From: Diphasiastrum complanatum | Lineage: Eukaryota; Streptophyta; Lycopodiopsida; Lycopodiales; Lycopodiaceae | NCBI GenBank assembly: GCA_029204225.1 | Contig: CM055110.1 | Coordinates: 47,590,921 to 47,654,920 of the forward strand | Direction: 5' to 3' | Length of the DNA stretch: 64,000 nt | Part shown: piece after piece, positions 35,511 through 46,181 of the stretch | Numbering within the stretch: the first letter of the stretch is position 1 | Layout: each line of letters starts with the position of its first letter | Program-made: the position numbers and the translations under genes | Notes under the pieces: model-generated | Told to the model about the DNA's origin: nothing | Seen by the model: only the letters and a program-made list of their open reading frames with translations | Databases searched by the model: none

Positions 35511-36171
35511 TGTTGGATTTCAAAGCTCAAGCGGAAACCCACTTTGTAATGAGCATCCTGAAGCTGAAAATACTCAGAAAATCCTAGAAAATAGAAAAGA
35601 TATGCATAGAAGATTGAAGTCTGTTATCAATCCTAGAACATCGAAATAATTTTCAATCCAAGCATGGGTCTATGGATCAAATTGACTCAAACCTATTTCG
35701 ATCCATCACTTATTTCAACCCGACACTTATTTCGATACTACCAACTGTTTTGACCCATGTGGCGATCAAAGGACAAAGTTGACAATTTATTTACTATGTA
35801 CAATCTCATTACTATCTACAACGACTGCTATCTAACATAGGATGGATGAAGTAGAACTAGTAAAGATGTATAATCATATTGTACTTAGTCATTGATCTAC
35901 AATGATCATTCAACTATATATATCAGTAGATAGATCAACAAGATAGTATTAAGAATCAACGATGAATATGTGAGGCATTTTTAGAATTAGCGCAACCAGA
36001 AGTGCATGTTTCATTCATTGGGTACTTTGATCTATTAAGATCAAATTTTTTTCAATGAAAAGTCCAATTTTGTCTCACTTTCTTTTTGCATTGATGTACT
36101 GATTAAATCTCTCTTCAATCTTACTAGCTATCTGACACACTATCAATCCAACTACAACTCGCGTTCTCACA
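35511..36171 (+). repeat. copia LTR (family L3), plus orientation, about 661 bp
   Basis: It starts TGTTGGATTTC and ends GTTCTCACA. It matches the minus-strand LTR at 33569-34193 in inverted orientation, including the ACACTTATTTCGATAC and CTGACACACTATC blocks. No primer site follows. Confidence 0.75.
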
Positions 36172-36249
36172 TTCCACTGTCAATAACTCGGAGTATTCAT
36201 CTTTAAGCGTATCAATCCAAAGCTTCTCCTCTGGACATCCGATCATTTG

Positions 36250-36694
36250 TTTTGTTTTATTAGCAAACACTCTAGAAGTCCATTCAATTTGGATCTTGTT
36301 CATTCTTCAAAAGGCTTATTAGATCATGTACATAGTGACATTTGAGGCCCTATGCAGACCTTTTCCACAGGGGGAGCCACCTACTTTCTATCATTGATTG
36401 ATGATTTTTCTAGAAGAATTGTGACTTACTTTCTGAAAAACAAATCTGGAGTTTTGAAGTTTTATAAATAGTTTAAGGCATCTGCTTGATATCACATCTG
36501 AAGAAAAATCAAGGCTCTATGTATTGATTGATGGGGAGAATTCATCTCCAATGAGTTCAAGGACTTTTGCAAGGCACACAAGATACATCAACAATTTACT
36601 CCAAGCTATTTACCTCAGTCCAATGGTATAGCTGAAAGGAAGAATGAAACTCTCATAGAGAGATTAATGGATCATTACATGCCTCTTGATACTA
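36250..36694 (+). pseudogene. copia integrase core fragment
   Basis: Translation gives HSDI-GPMQTFSTGGATYFL, LIDDFSRRIVTYFLKNKS, then ALCIDWWGEFISNEFKDFC and IHQQFTPSYLPQSNGIAERK. The DDE triad can be seen: Asp in HSDI, Asp before the WGEF block (written D-W-W-G-E-F, normally D-x-G-G-E-F), and Glu in AERKN. Four or more stops break it. It follows the plus-strand L3 LTR but without gag or protease in between. Confidence 0.8.
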
Positions 36695-36707
36695 GGCTCT
36701 GATACCA
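36695..36707 (-). other. primer-binding site, initiator-Met type
   Basis: TGGTATCAGAGCC on the minus strand, directly next to an LTR end. Confidence 0.85.
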
Positions 36708-37523
36708 TGTGAATTTTCTGGAAAAAAAAAAAAAAAAAGTGACAATGATTGATTGTAAAAATTAATCTACAAGAGGTGTTGATTGCCAAATTAAAGGATC
36801 TAACAAATTCTATTGATTAGATCAAGATCTACACATAGATCATCAACTATTTAGCAAGATCAATTAATGTAAACTTTAATAATCATCAAAGGCGGCCTCA
36901 CACGTGTGGAAAACAACCATTGTATGGACTGTGACTAGAGAGCAAAGTACTATAACATTTGATAGCATTCCAAGCATAAATCACAAGACAAATGTGTAAA
37001 TCACAAGCAAATTGCTAGATTGTAAATCTCTCATCAACTTTCTATTGAAATGGTTGATCTCTTTATATGTCAAGTACATCCACGAGCTTTGTATTGTCCA
37101 GCAGGCCTTCACACGTGTGAAGAGTGCCTAGTCATCTAAATCCACCAATAGGAGCCAAATATGCTCATTATCCAAAGTTGACTTATCTCATTAGCTAGAA
37201 ACCAAAAAGCTAGTCTTCCACAAAATATAGGAATATTTTCTATAAAATAGAATCTAGTGGAATATCTAAATCTTATCCTCTACAACTTGATCCACACGTG
37301 TGAACATCAACTTGACATGTGGGAGTATTTACTCATTCACATGGAAGTGCAAGCTGATTACATGGAAATTGGTCAAAGTAATTTTTTCTTAGATTCAGCC
37401 ACAAGTCAAGTTCACACTTGTGTAGATTGAACCAAAATGAATTTAACTATTTACAAGTACATTTTGTACATCATCCTCTCATGATTGATCAATTTCATCA
37501 AGTTGGAAGTGACAATTTCAACA
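36708..37523 (-). repeat. copia LTR (family L4), minus orientation, 816 bp
   Basis: It starts TGTTGAAATTG and ends AATTCACA on the minus strand, directly before a primer site. CACACGTGTG occurs three times (about 36900, 37111, 37292). A 16-base A run lies near the inner end. The outer end interrupts a transposase-like exon. Confidence 0.8.
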
Positions 37524-38008
37524 CAAGTTCTTTTGCGAATCTGGAAAACATTTGATCTATATGATCATGTGTGTGTGTCCAACAAGTAGGAACCCAACTT
37601 TGACTTTTGTAAAGATTTTTTTTTCCACCAACATATTGAGATATGCAAGAAGAATCTGATTTTTGTTTTCTCTAGCTGTGTTGTCAAGTTGAAAGTACAA
37701 AGTTGGAGGTAAGGACCCATCCCAATACGTAATAATCCGATGTTGTATAGTAATCGTAGAATTTGGATCATTGCGAACATTTGGATATGTGAAGAACACT
37801 CGTGCTTGAAGGTTGCGATGATATATAAGGCATCCAACAAGATGCATTTGCACAAAAGTTCTCTCTTTTACATCCTTCGGGACGCCATCAATGACGATGC
37901 CAAGATACTTTTTTGGATTTTCGAGACACTTTTTCCTATGTTTCGTGAGCTTTGATCTTTTAGATGCTTGTTGTTCATGATGAGCATTGAGTGCTTCATT
38001 GACTTGAG
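37524..38008 (-). pseudogene. transposase-like exon (DUF7869-like), broken by LTR
   Basis: The minus-strand frame runs from an acceptor-like TTTTCAG at 38009 through KRSKLTKHRKKCLENPKKYL, IDGVPKDVKE, LYFQLDNTARENKNQILLAY and VGFLLVGHTH. LDNTxxENKN followed by FLxVGHTHxxIDQxF recalls the DUF7869-type proteins found in repeats of plants and animals; I name this from memory of the pattern, not from a search. After GHTH a two-base expansion of a (CA)n run (37568-37578) shifts the frame; the other frame continues HDHIDQMFSRFAKEL up to the LTR start at 37523. Upstream exons and the rest are not found. Confidence 0.6.
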
Positions 38009-38039
38009 CTGAAAATGCAACGATCAATGTGAGAAAAAA

Positions 38040-38480
38040 GGCTATAACTCATAATTTAGCAAAATAATTTTAATAGTATATGTTAGCCGATATTTCCGCA
38101 CGAAAAATCGGGCTAATATTGAAGCTTAAGTTCGCAATACCTGAAAAAACTAGCATGTAAAACCCGATTATTAGAGAAAAATTGGCACAAATTTGCCTTA
38201 GCACTGGGTCCCAGCCTGCTCCTAAAGTGGCTAGACACAGTTTGAACGTAAGAAACTGACTTTCAAAAAAATCGTCAAATATATTTTGTGGTCAATTTTT
38301 GTAAAGACCGAGCCAGAAATGCCGGTCCACCTAGAATTGGGTCCCAGCCCGCTCTAAATGAGGCTAGAGAAAAGTTTGCAGCCTTTAGAAATGGCCTGTG
38401 ATAAAGTTTTACGGCTTTTTGGTCAGTTGTTAAAATAGCCGGCATAGCTGTGCTAAAATCCTACCATGTACAAAGTTGGT
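38040..38480. repeat. non-coding segment with doubled GGGTCCCAGCC block
   Basis: The string from TGGGTCCCAGCC through GGCTAGA and AGTTTG appears at 38205-38245 and again at 38335-38377, 130 bases apart. The remainder is not recognised; it lies where the intron upstream of the transposase-like exon would be. Confidence 0.45.
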
Positions 38481-40760
38481 TTTACTAGTATATGGTTGCC
38501 TAATGCATTTTCAAAGAAACCGTGTTGTCGTGGGAGCCCTAGTCATGAATGCCAGAAAAGTCAAAGAAGGCTGGAAGGGCATGAAAATTGGCAAAGCCTC
38601 ATTTTTAAGGGGGACACTTGGGATTTACTATAAAAGGAAGCCACTCTTTGTGTTAAGATGTAATTGGATAACGAGATGATGTTGATAGTTGCTAAGTTGA
38701 GAGTTTGGTGAGTTAGTTGGATGTTGAGAGTTTGAATGTTTGAGAATGTTTGTGAGTTAATTTCATTTTGGTGTAAGTGATTGGTTATGGTGTTGCTCTA
38801 TGTTAGGGTTTGTTTTGATTGTTAGTAAGCTTGAATGTTAGTGCCTTATGTGAGGATGCTTGAGGGTGTTGCCAATTCATAGGTAATTACTTGAGGTTTA
38901 GTTACACTATGGTTGTATGGAGGTCGAAGTTTGGGTGTGTAGGCTCTCTTCCGTTACTTGGATGCTCATAGAGGGAATTGTAATGCTTGTTTTGTAATGA
39001 GTGTTGGAGGTTGAGTATCCATGAAGTGGACGTCAAGTGAGTGTTTGAGATTGTTTATTGCCCTTACCATTGTAGGTGATATGTTTGTTGGTTGAATATT
39101 ACTATTGCATTGTACAATGTGTTAAGGCTAGTAACTGCGTATTTAGTGAGGGTTGATCGGTTGTTGGTATACTTGTTCGGAGTGGATGATAATGATTAGG
39201 ATGAGAGTGTGTGGATTTGTGATTGTAACTGAACAATGATTGTGTGAGAGTTGCATGAGTGATTGAGGAGAATTACTTTGTTCATTGAGAAATGTTCTCC
39301 TAGATGATGAGAGGAGGCATGGTGCCTAAGCCTTTACTTCAAAGCTCTATCTTATCCACGTTTCCTTGTCTTTCAAATTACCTTCTCATGAGCTACGTGT
39401 GGATTGTTAGGATCTCTGATGTATGAGAGAGTTAATGACAATAAGTTGTTTTCACTTTGAACTATCCATTATTGTAAGGTCTTCATTTGACATAAGCATG
39501 AAGAGTATTCCTTTATGAGGTATCTATGAAAAATATAAAATGATGTTGCATCATCAGTTGGGAACAACTTTGAGAGGCCTTTGATCACTCAGAGAATCAG
39601 TTCAAAGCCTTGTTACCAGTGAACTATTATGAGAGCATCATGTTGTGAGCAGCGTTTCCTGCTGTCCAAAGATCTGGTGTGGGCCATAATGTAAATACTT
39701 TTGTGAGCAATTACAGTTACTCTCTATCCAGACTTGCGCTGCCCTGCCTGAGAGAGGATGTTCCATCGCCACACTCAGAGCTCTCTCTCTAAGCAGAATT
39801 ACTATCAAAAAATCGGGTGGGAGGCTCTGCTCCATCGCTGACTCCTGGAGTGCATTCATAACAGTCAACTGATGCTAATCGCATATTTGGTGGCAGAGAT
39901 CAAGCCATCAAGTAGGAGCGCACTTCTGTAGCCAGTCAAGCACATTCCTGAGGCCTTGTAATTGCATGGATGGATCTATGTTCTGAATCAGCACCCCTCT
40001 ATTGAAAGTCGCAGTAGCATGGAGGATCAGTTTCTGTCATGTCTACAGCCCATCCTTCTTCATAAATGGAGGATTTATGAAAGTTTTATTGGCTTCATCG
40101 CTGATAGATCGCTTCATTTTGTTCTTATCCTCTTTAGATTGAGGGCATTGCTCTTTAGATAGGCAGCAGTCGATATTGTCTTTGCCCAAACTGTTTTAGG
40201 AAGGGAGGCATGGGACAACATACTCTTTAAATTGAAAAATCATTGTCAAAGTGTTGATTTGATTTAATCTTGTGTGGGTGAGCTCTAGAGAGTGATAGCT
40301 TCATTTTTTTGGGTCCAAATTGATTTCTGGGCTGCAGGTGTACTTTCCACACATGTGAACCGTACACCAACCTTCAAATCAAGTTTCTAAAGTATTTTTG
40401 GTCCAAAATCTTGCATACTAGTCCAAAATTAATGCTTTTAGTGCATTGTCCATGTCTAGGTTTAATCCATTGAATGCTAATGATCAAATAGAGGTTTGAG
40501 TCATTGAAGCATTAGATCAGATCATTAAGACTGATTTGTTCAGATCTTAAGTGTGTGTGTGTAATATCAAGCAAAATAGTGCAAGAATCAATATTGTGAG
40601 AGAGTGATTTGCTAGGATTTTTGAGTGGATCTATTACACCATCATCCAAGTTTGGACTAGGTTAATTGGGCCAAGATTAGAAGCTTCCTAGTGAGTTAGA
40701 AATCTATCTTAGATCAATCATTATCAAGAGATCTTTGTGCATCTCATAGGCAATCATTCA
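38481..40760. other. no gene recognised
   Basis: A G/T-rich stretch (38690-39300) and an AT-rich one follow. Small open stretches at 39638-40162 show no motif. CCACACATGTGAACC at about 40347 recalls the CACACGTGTG motif of nearby LTRs, so the right part may be a worn copia LTR and leader for the gag scrap at 40763. Confidence 0.35.
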
Positions 40761-40762
40761 TA

Positions 40763-41100
40763 ATGTCATCCATGGGTGGATATTTGTTAGAATCTAGTGA
40801 GAAACTAACTTCCACAAACTATTCCATTCGGAAAGTGAGGATAGAATTCCTATTTGTGATTCATGACCTCTTTGATATTGTTCTAGGAGTTGAGGAAGAG
40901 CCTCAAGCAGCCCAAGTAACAATTGAAATACAAGAAAAGGGCTAGATTGGCCCTACATTGTCTAAAGATGAATGTAGGCAATGACCTCTTGAAAGAGGTG
41001 GCTTCTTGTGCCTCATCAAAAGATGCTTGGGATTCATTGAAGGGTATCTATGAATCCAACAACACTTCTAGAGTACTCATGCTAAGGAATCAAGCCTAGA
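40763..41100 (+). pseudogene. copia gag N-terminal fragment
   Basis: It starts MSSMGGYLLESSEKLTSTNY and continues IVLGVEEEPQAAQ; after a frame shift it gives LHCLKMNVGNDLLKEVASC and RVLMLRNQA. These line up with the copia gag at 32550-31654 (LTSTNYSTWK, FLGVEERPLAPQ, NVANELLKEVGKC). The conserved Trp of NYSTWK is Arg here. The match ends near 41100. Confidence 0.75.
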
Positions 41101-41600
41101 AGCAGTGGACTAATTTACAATGTCAAGAGTGGGAAGATAATTAATCTACTAAGACAACTGACACTGAGGAATTTCCATAAGAGTAAGATTTTATTCAATC
41201 TGTTATGCATTGAAACGATTTGCAGAAGACTAGATGACAAAACTTTAGAAAAACAAAAACAACTCACTGCTGGTCTAACATTGCATCTCTAGAAAGTTTT
41301 GATTAGGAGCACAGATGTTTGATGGCAGTTCATTAGGTACTGCATGTTCATGCCTTCAAAATTCATATAATCAGAATATTACTGGCTTAAATGCATATTC
41401 TGTAATAAAATAGAGACACTGGTAGGCACAAAAAAATGAACAAACTCAGAATCAGCCCCTCATTTATAACGGCAACCTGTCTTTCACCCCAATGTTATGC
41501 CCTTTCATAACCAAGATAAATCAACATAAAAACACAATAGATCACTAGAAAATTGAAGTACATGTCTGTTCAAGAAGATTTTGAGTCTATGAGATCATTC
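41101..41600. other. no gene recognised
   Basis: AT-rich, no open frame of note. Confidence 0.4.
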
Positions 41601-41649
41601 TATTGAAAACCAAGATTTTGATTGAAAGGAAAAATGACTGGTTGGGACG

Positions 41650-41886
41650 TTGGGACAGAGCAGTGAGCACAACGATGAGAGAGGACGTGCAGAAGAAGAG
41701 CAGCAGCTGGAAGACTGGTTGGGACATTGGGTCATTGGGACGAGCAGTGAGCGCAACTATGAGGGAGGACGTGCAGAAGAAGAGCAGCAGCTGGAAGACT
41801 GGTTCCCGCTGGGGGACCTTCCACAAGATTGCTTAGTGTGCACATTGTCCCAGCTGATGCCTCGTAACGTGTGCAAAGTTGCTTAG
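41650..41886 (+). pseudogene. F-box-like N-terminal fragment with 78-bp tandem duplication
   Basis: The 78-codon frame has EEEQQLEDW twice, caused by a direct duplication of about 78 bases (41645-41722 and 41723-41800), then PLGDLPQDCLVCTLSQLMP. LPxDCxxxxLSxxxPR is the start of plant F-box domains, most like those of PP2-B type F-box/lectin proteins (LPEDC...ILS...SPRD). The frame stops right after PRNVCKVA, where GCTTAGTGTGC is also repeated (41839, 41881), so a small duplication may have truncated the box. F-box proteins hand substrates to SCF ubiquitin ligases; this fragment would not. Confidence 0.4.
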
Positions 41887-41899
41887 TGTGCATATTGTC

Positions 41900-43080
41900 C
41901 CAGCAGAGTTGAGTTCAATGACCCTTGGTTTGTCACTGCTTCAGTGCTTTTCTCCATCCTGGCCCTGGGTGTGGGGTGGATCATGAGGGTGAACGTAAGC
42001 GTGGCAGCCCATCCCTATCTCATATGCCATTGAGGACGCGTTTGCGAATTGCATGCGTGTGAAAACACGTACTACAAACGAAGAGGAACTTAGATAAAGT
42101 CTCAAGAAGGAAAAAGGTAAAAGTTAGATTAACTGAATCTACTTACATATTACAGCCGAATTGAATAATGCATTGACGCTGCAGTCAACTATATTGGTAC
42201 GATCTTGCAGGTATGGTGGCAATGCTGCCCTTGGTAGCATCCCGTATAGTTACGCTTTTGTGACCTAAGTCTGGTGTCTGGTACTAGCTACGTTATAGCT
42301 TACATTTGCAAGAATACATTTCATTTGTGGGCGGTTCACACCTCAACTTTCAAGACTCAAGTCAAGGCTCATGAGTAAAGCTCTGGACTTTGTGTGACAA
42401 ACACAGTCACACAGCTCGAAATCTTGCAAGAAATGGTTTATGGCAATTACGAATGGGGCATCCCTGCCTTGGACACGAGATATCTTGGATGCTCATTCAG
42501 CTACAATAACACTTGCACTTTCCTTTCGAACTGTGAAGGTGAGGCCCCAGAGAGTTCAGCTACACCCTTCAGAAGGAAACGCCCAGCTTAAAATCTTATT
42601 CTTCCCCCCCAGAGCACAAATGTTTCCAGAAGCTACACAGCTTAAATGACAAACAGCTTGACAATATGATGTATGCTGCTCCTTCAGAGAGATGCTCACC
42701 TGCTCTCGTTTTTCTTCCACAAACTACTAACTGCTCCTTTATTTTGCCGCACTCCTACACTTTTTACATGATAAGTTTATGCTAAGCAGATTCTTTACGA
42801 ATTTTCTAGATCTTGCACCAGCTTTAACTTTAGCATTTGAAAACTCTTGTCAGTTCCAGCTTCCTAGCAAAAAGTGAAGAAAAGCCTCAGTTCCAGTGAC
42901 GACATGATCCAAAAACCTCATAATACACATCAATGCAGAAGATATTTGATACCCTACTTTAGTACCGGTGCATGAGTGATACAAACAAAACTCAACTGTG
43001 GCAATGCAAGTGCAAAGCTATCACCAAAATCCTGAGGAACGACAGAAAGACAGACTGTAAAGAGACTAGAGAAAAACGAG
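41900..43080. other. no gene recognised
   Basis: Balanced base composition, some open stretches (42394-42649), no motif. It might belong to the decayed F-box locus to the left. Confidence 0.3.
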
Positions 43081-43099
43081 AATACCATGACCAAGTATG

Positions 43100-43200
43100 G
43101 TGATGGTGGCGCTTCCAACAGCCAGCAACGAGCAAATAAACGAGCAAGGAGGTGTATGGTGGTTGGCGCTTCCAACAGCCAGCAACGAGCAAGGAACAAA
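43100..43200. repeat. short tandem duplication, about 58 bp x 2
   Basis: GGCGCTTCCAACAGCCAGCA followed by ACGAGCAA occurs at about 43109 and 43167. Confidence 0.7.
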
Positions 43201-43439
43201 TGGGGCGCAACATCAGCCACCAACAAGCAAAAGAGCAATGAGGTTCGAGCAATGAGGCACAAGCAAAGAAAACAGGTTCGATGGAGCCTTGAGGAAAAAT
43301 GGAGGAGAGAGAGAGTCGATGGGAATAGCGAACCACCTACAGTCTAATATTTAATGAGACATGAGAGATGGATAGTGCATTTAATATGAGTATTTTTGAC
43401 ATTTAATGATTATTTGAAGGCTTGTAATTAAAATAAAGT

Positions 43440-43680
43440 TCTTTAAGATATGATACCCGGGCATAAGGTTGTACCTTCAATTTTGCCCTGGTCCGAGTAT
43501 ATCCCTCGTATCTCGGATTTGTATACCACAATGGTCTGGTTTGACCATGGTATTGCCGATCTAATACCAGAGGCATCCTGGTAATTGGCGGGTATCTCAT
43601 TTTTATATACCAGACTGGTACGGGTTATGATACCCGAGTTGATACCCGGGTTGATACCAGCCATAACCCCATATACCCAC
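43440..43680. repeat. cluster of GATACCCG / GGTATC blocks
   Basis: GATACCCG or GATACCAG and their complements occur about ten times in 240 bases, several as the palindrome-like GATACCCGGG. No gene is open across it except by chance. Confidence 0.6.
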
Positions 43681-43689
43681 CCAACATTG

Positions 43690-44202
43690 GTCTCTACTTC
43701 ACGCACACACATTTCTGTTACCATCAATTGGGTTTTGCCATAGGAGCAATAATTCGTCTACAAAGTAACAACGCCAATCGATGAATGCAAGATAAAACCT
43801 AGTGGCAGACAACAAGGGCAATGTGACCGAGATTTTGGGGGCATTCATGACTGGAGTTGCACCGACAACCGGCTACCTAACTGCAGATTGAGGTGATTTC
43901 TACTTGAATTATCTATACCGATTGCATGATATGATGTTTCTAAGCTTTTTGTGGTGAGGAATTGTAATTTACGTATTAAATACGGATTTTTCTTGTGTTC
44001 TAGAGAAGTAAGTTTGTTGAAAGCTAATGGCATCGGTTGTTCTAAGTATGAGATCAGCACGGCACGACATAATTTCAGCTAATGGTAGTTGTTTCTAATG
44101 GTATGCATGTGCTCAGATGATTAATTAGAATGGTTTGCGGTGAATGGGGCATTCCATCTTGCGCTAATTATACTAGGGGGTGATAGGGTGTATGCATAGG
44201 AT
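43690..44202. other. no gene recognised
   Basis: Nothing stands out between the GATACC cluster and the LTR fragment. Confidence 0.35.
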
Positions 44203-44512
44203 TGACCTCAATCCAAGATCTAATCAATCTAGCATCAAAGAGATGAAGTTAGTTGTCACGCATAGATTCGTTCCTATGAGAGCGATAGTATAGTTCAGAT
44301 TTCAGCATGAATAGAAGATTCACATCTAATTCTAACATCCATTAACCCTAAGCATTAACACTACATCCACTAACACTAGATCCACGACCAGATAGCTTAC
44401 TCTTTCTCTCTCTCCCTTTCTCCCTCATAAAAAGTATAATATCATGCAATCCCAATAACAATCAAATCCAACAATTGATAAATCCAAAGAAATCATGAGA
44501 GATAGAGGATCC
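44203..44512 (-). repeat. fragment of the copy A-type LTR
   Basis: It matches 5204-5500, including AATCCAAGATCTA, GAGAGCGATAGTATAGTTCA and ATGAGAGATAGAGG, about 85% identical. Both LTR ends are missing. It stops abruptly where a different repeat family starts. Confidence 0.8.
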
Positions 44513-45665
44513 TTTTCAGGGAGAATTAACATGGATTTTATCACTCTTGCCTTCAGTACTTGGAAGGAGGAGGAATCCAAGTTTTACATCACTTTCTAGG
44601 GAGCCACACACAAGGTGCGCATGACTGAGGCCGCCCTTGCTACCACAGGGATAGCATCTGGTACCCAAGCCTCACCAAACCATAAGCAAGCCAAACAAAC
44701 TATTAAGCCTTATATTGACCTTACAAATGATTTGCGTTGAACCAATGACGGCTACCTCCTAGAAGCCATTACTGAGCCTGCCATACATGCCGCTGCTCAG
44801 CTTCTTAATAATTTTTTGATGGTTGACAACCTCAGGAAAGACCACATTACTTCTCAGATCTTGCATAGGATAGTTGAGTCATACGTCAAGATAGCCAAGG
44901 CCCCTCTGGAATCATATAATTGATTCAAGACTGTTTTTGGTGAGCTCAAACGAGCTATTAAGAGCAATACCAAGCAGTAGTTTGCTACTGGCCCCTTGTT
45001 ATCTCTCATAGCAGCCTCCCACCTTGAAAATAAAATCCATGGGTTTCGTTTGGATTTTGTGCTTTCTATTTATGAAGAAGCACCGGCCGAGTCATCTCAC
45101 CAGGCCTCCAGTTCACATAGTCAACGTTGTCCACATAGCGAGATCGTCATTCCTGACTCGCCTTCCGCGTCACGACGTCGTACTAGGCAGACATCGTCAG
45201 CTGTGCTTTCACCCCCTGTTGTTGTTCGCACTAAACTCCCTATTCCCCCCGCCTTTGATGCTCTCTCGCCTCTGCTTCCTCTCATGGATAGTCTGTGACC
45301 ATTGGGGCTACCATTCCCATCACAACTGCCCAAGCCGCCTCACCCCCACACATAGAAGCTATTTTCCCAAACACATAGTATTTTATGAATATGTTCAATG
45401 ATTCTGACCCCCTTGGGGCATCAAAATTTTTTGAAATGCCCCAGAGCCCTGCGCTCTTTGAACTCCAATCCCCTGGAAGAGGATTCGAACAATTCCATGA
45501 TGCTACTACTGGTGTTGAAGATTCATTCCAGCTATCCCAACAACCTCAAGCTAAAGTCACACCAGCCACACTTCGGGTCAAATCACCAAAGCAGTTTGAC
45601 CCCACAGTGCATGAGGGCTATGAAGAGGAGGACCTCTTTGAAGAAGAAGAGTTACAAGCACCTGT
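44513..45665 (+). pseudogene. ORF of an unnamed repeat family (R), copy 1
   Basis: From MDFITLAFSTWKEEESKFYI on, one frame runs with few stops to about 44995, then two open stretches follow (44996-45298 and 45385-45795). Parts read ATGPLLSLIAASHLENKIHG, SSHQASSSHSQR, EIVIPDSPSASRRRTRQTSS and FFEMPQSPALFELQSPG. The second copy at 64000-63430 shares the last three blocks in order. The first half faintly recalls plant transposon proteins with a gag- or mobile-domain-like helical region, but I cannot name it. Serine/proline-rich sequence suggests a disordered tail. Stops and frame changes show decay. Confidence 0.55.
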
Positions 45666-45935
45666 CCACGCGGTTCGCACGTGCGAAAGAACGTTCTTTC
45701 ACACGTGTGGGAGTTGTACGGACAAATGCGAGAGCGACATGTGTCACCCTATCACATTACACGTGTGGGATTTGTACGAGCAAATGCGAGAGTGACACGT
45801 GTTGTCGAGAAAACGAATGAACATGCGACACGTGTCCAGGTGTCATTTCACACGTGTCCAGGTGTCACCTCACATGTGCCAGTGCCTGCAGTCCAATTGA
45901 AAGTAGACACATGTCTTTTGTCCGTTGACCACATG
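45665..45935 (+). promoter_or_regulatory. dense CACGTG/CACATGTG cluster
   Basis: In about 270 bases there are GCACGTGC, CACACGTGTG, GACATGTGTC, ACACGTGT (four times in all), CACATGTGC twice and ACATGTC. CACGTG is the G-box core bound by plant bZIP and bHLH proteins, and ACGTGTC is the ABA-response core. A TATA box follows 15 bases later. Confidence 0.6.
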
Positions 45936-45947
45936 TGCAAAATTTTA

Positions 45948-45956
45948 GTATAAATG
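45948..45956 (+). promoter_or_regulatory. TATA box ahead of the 46.2 kb gene
   Basis: AGTATAAATGG fits the plant TATA consensus. Start of transcription would be expected near 45985, giving a leader of about 200 bases to the ATG at 46182. The leader twice contains GCGCACAAGTGCGATATTC (46062 and 46149). Confidence 0.6.
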
Positions 45957-46181
45957 GCACGAAAATCGATTAGTTTTTTACCTTTTTCGTTCTCGAAATT
46001 CGCAGCATATCGCTCTTGTGCGCGCGCATTGTTGTCCATTTGCTTGCAACGATACCTACTTGCGCACAAGTGCGATATTCGGTATCTGTCTGCCATACAT
46101 ATCCCTCTTGTGCACCATCTTGATAGTTAGTTTTGTTTCAGTTCTCCCTCGCGCACAAGTGCGATATTCACGTTACTGCCA

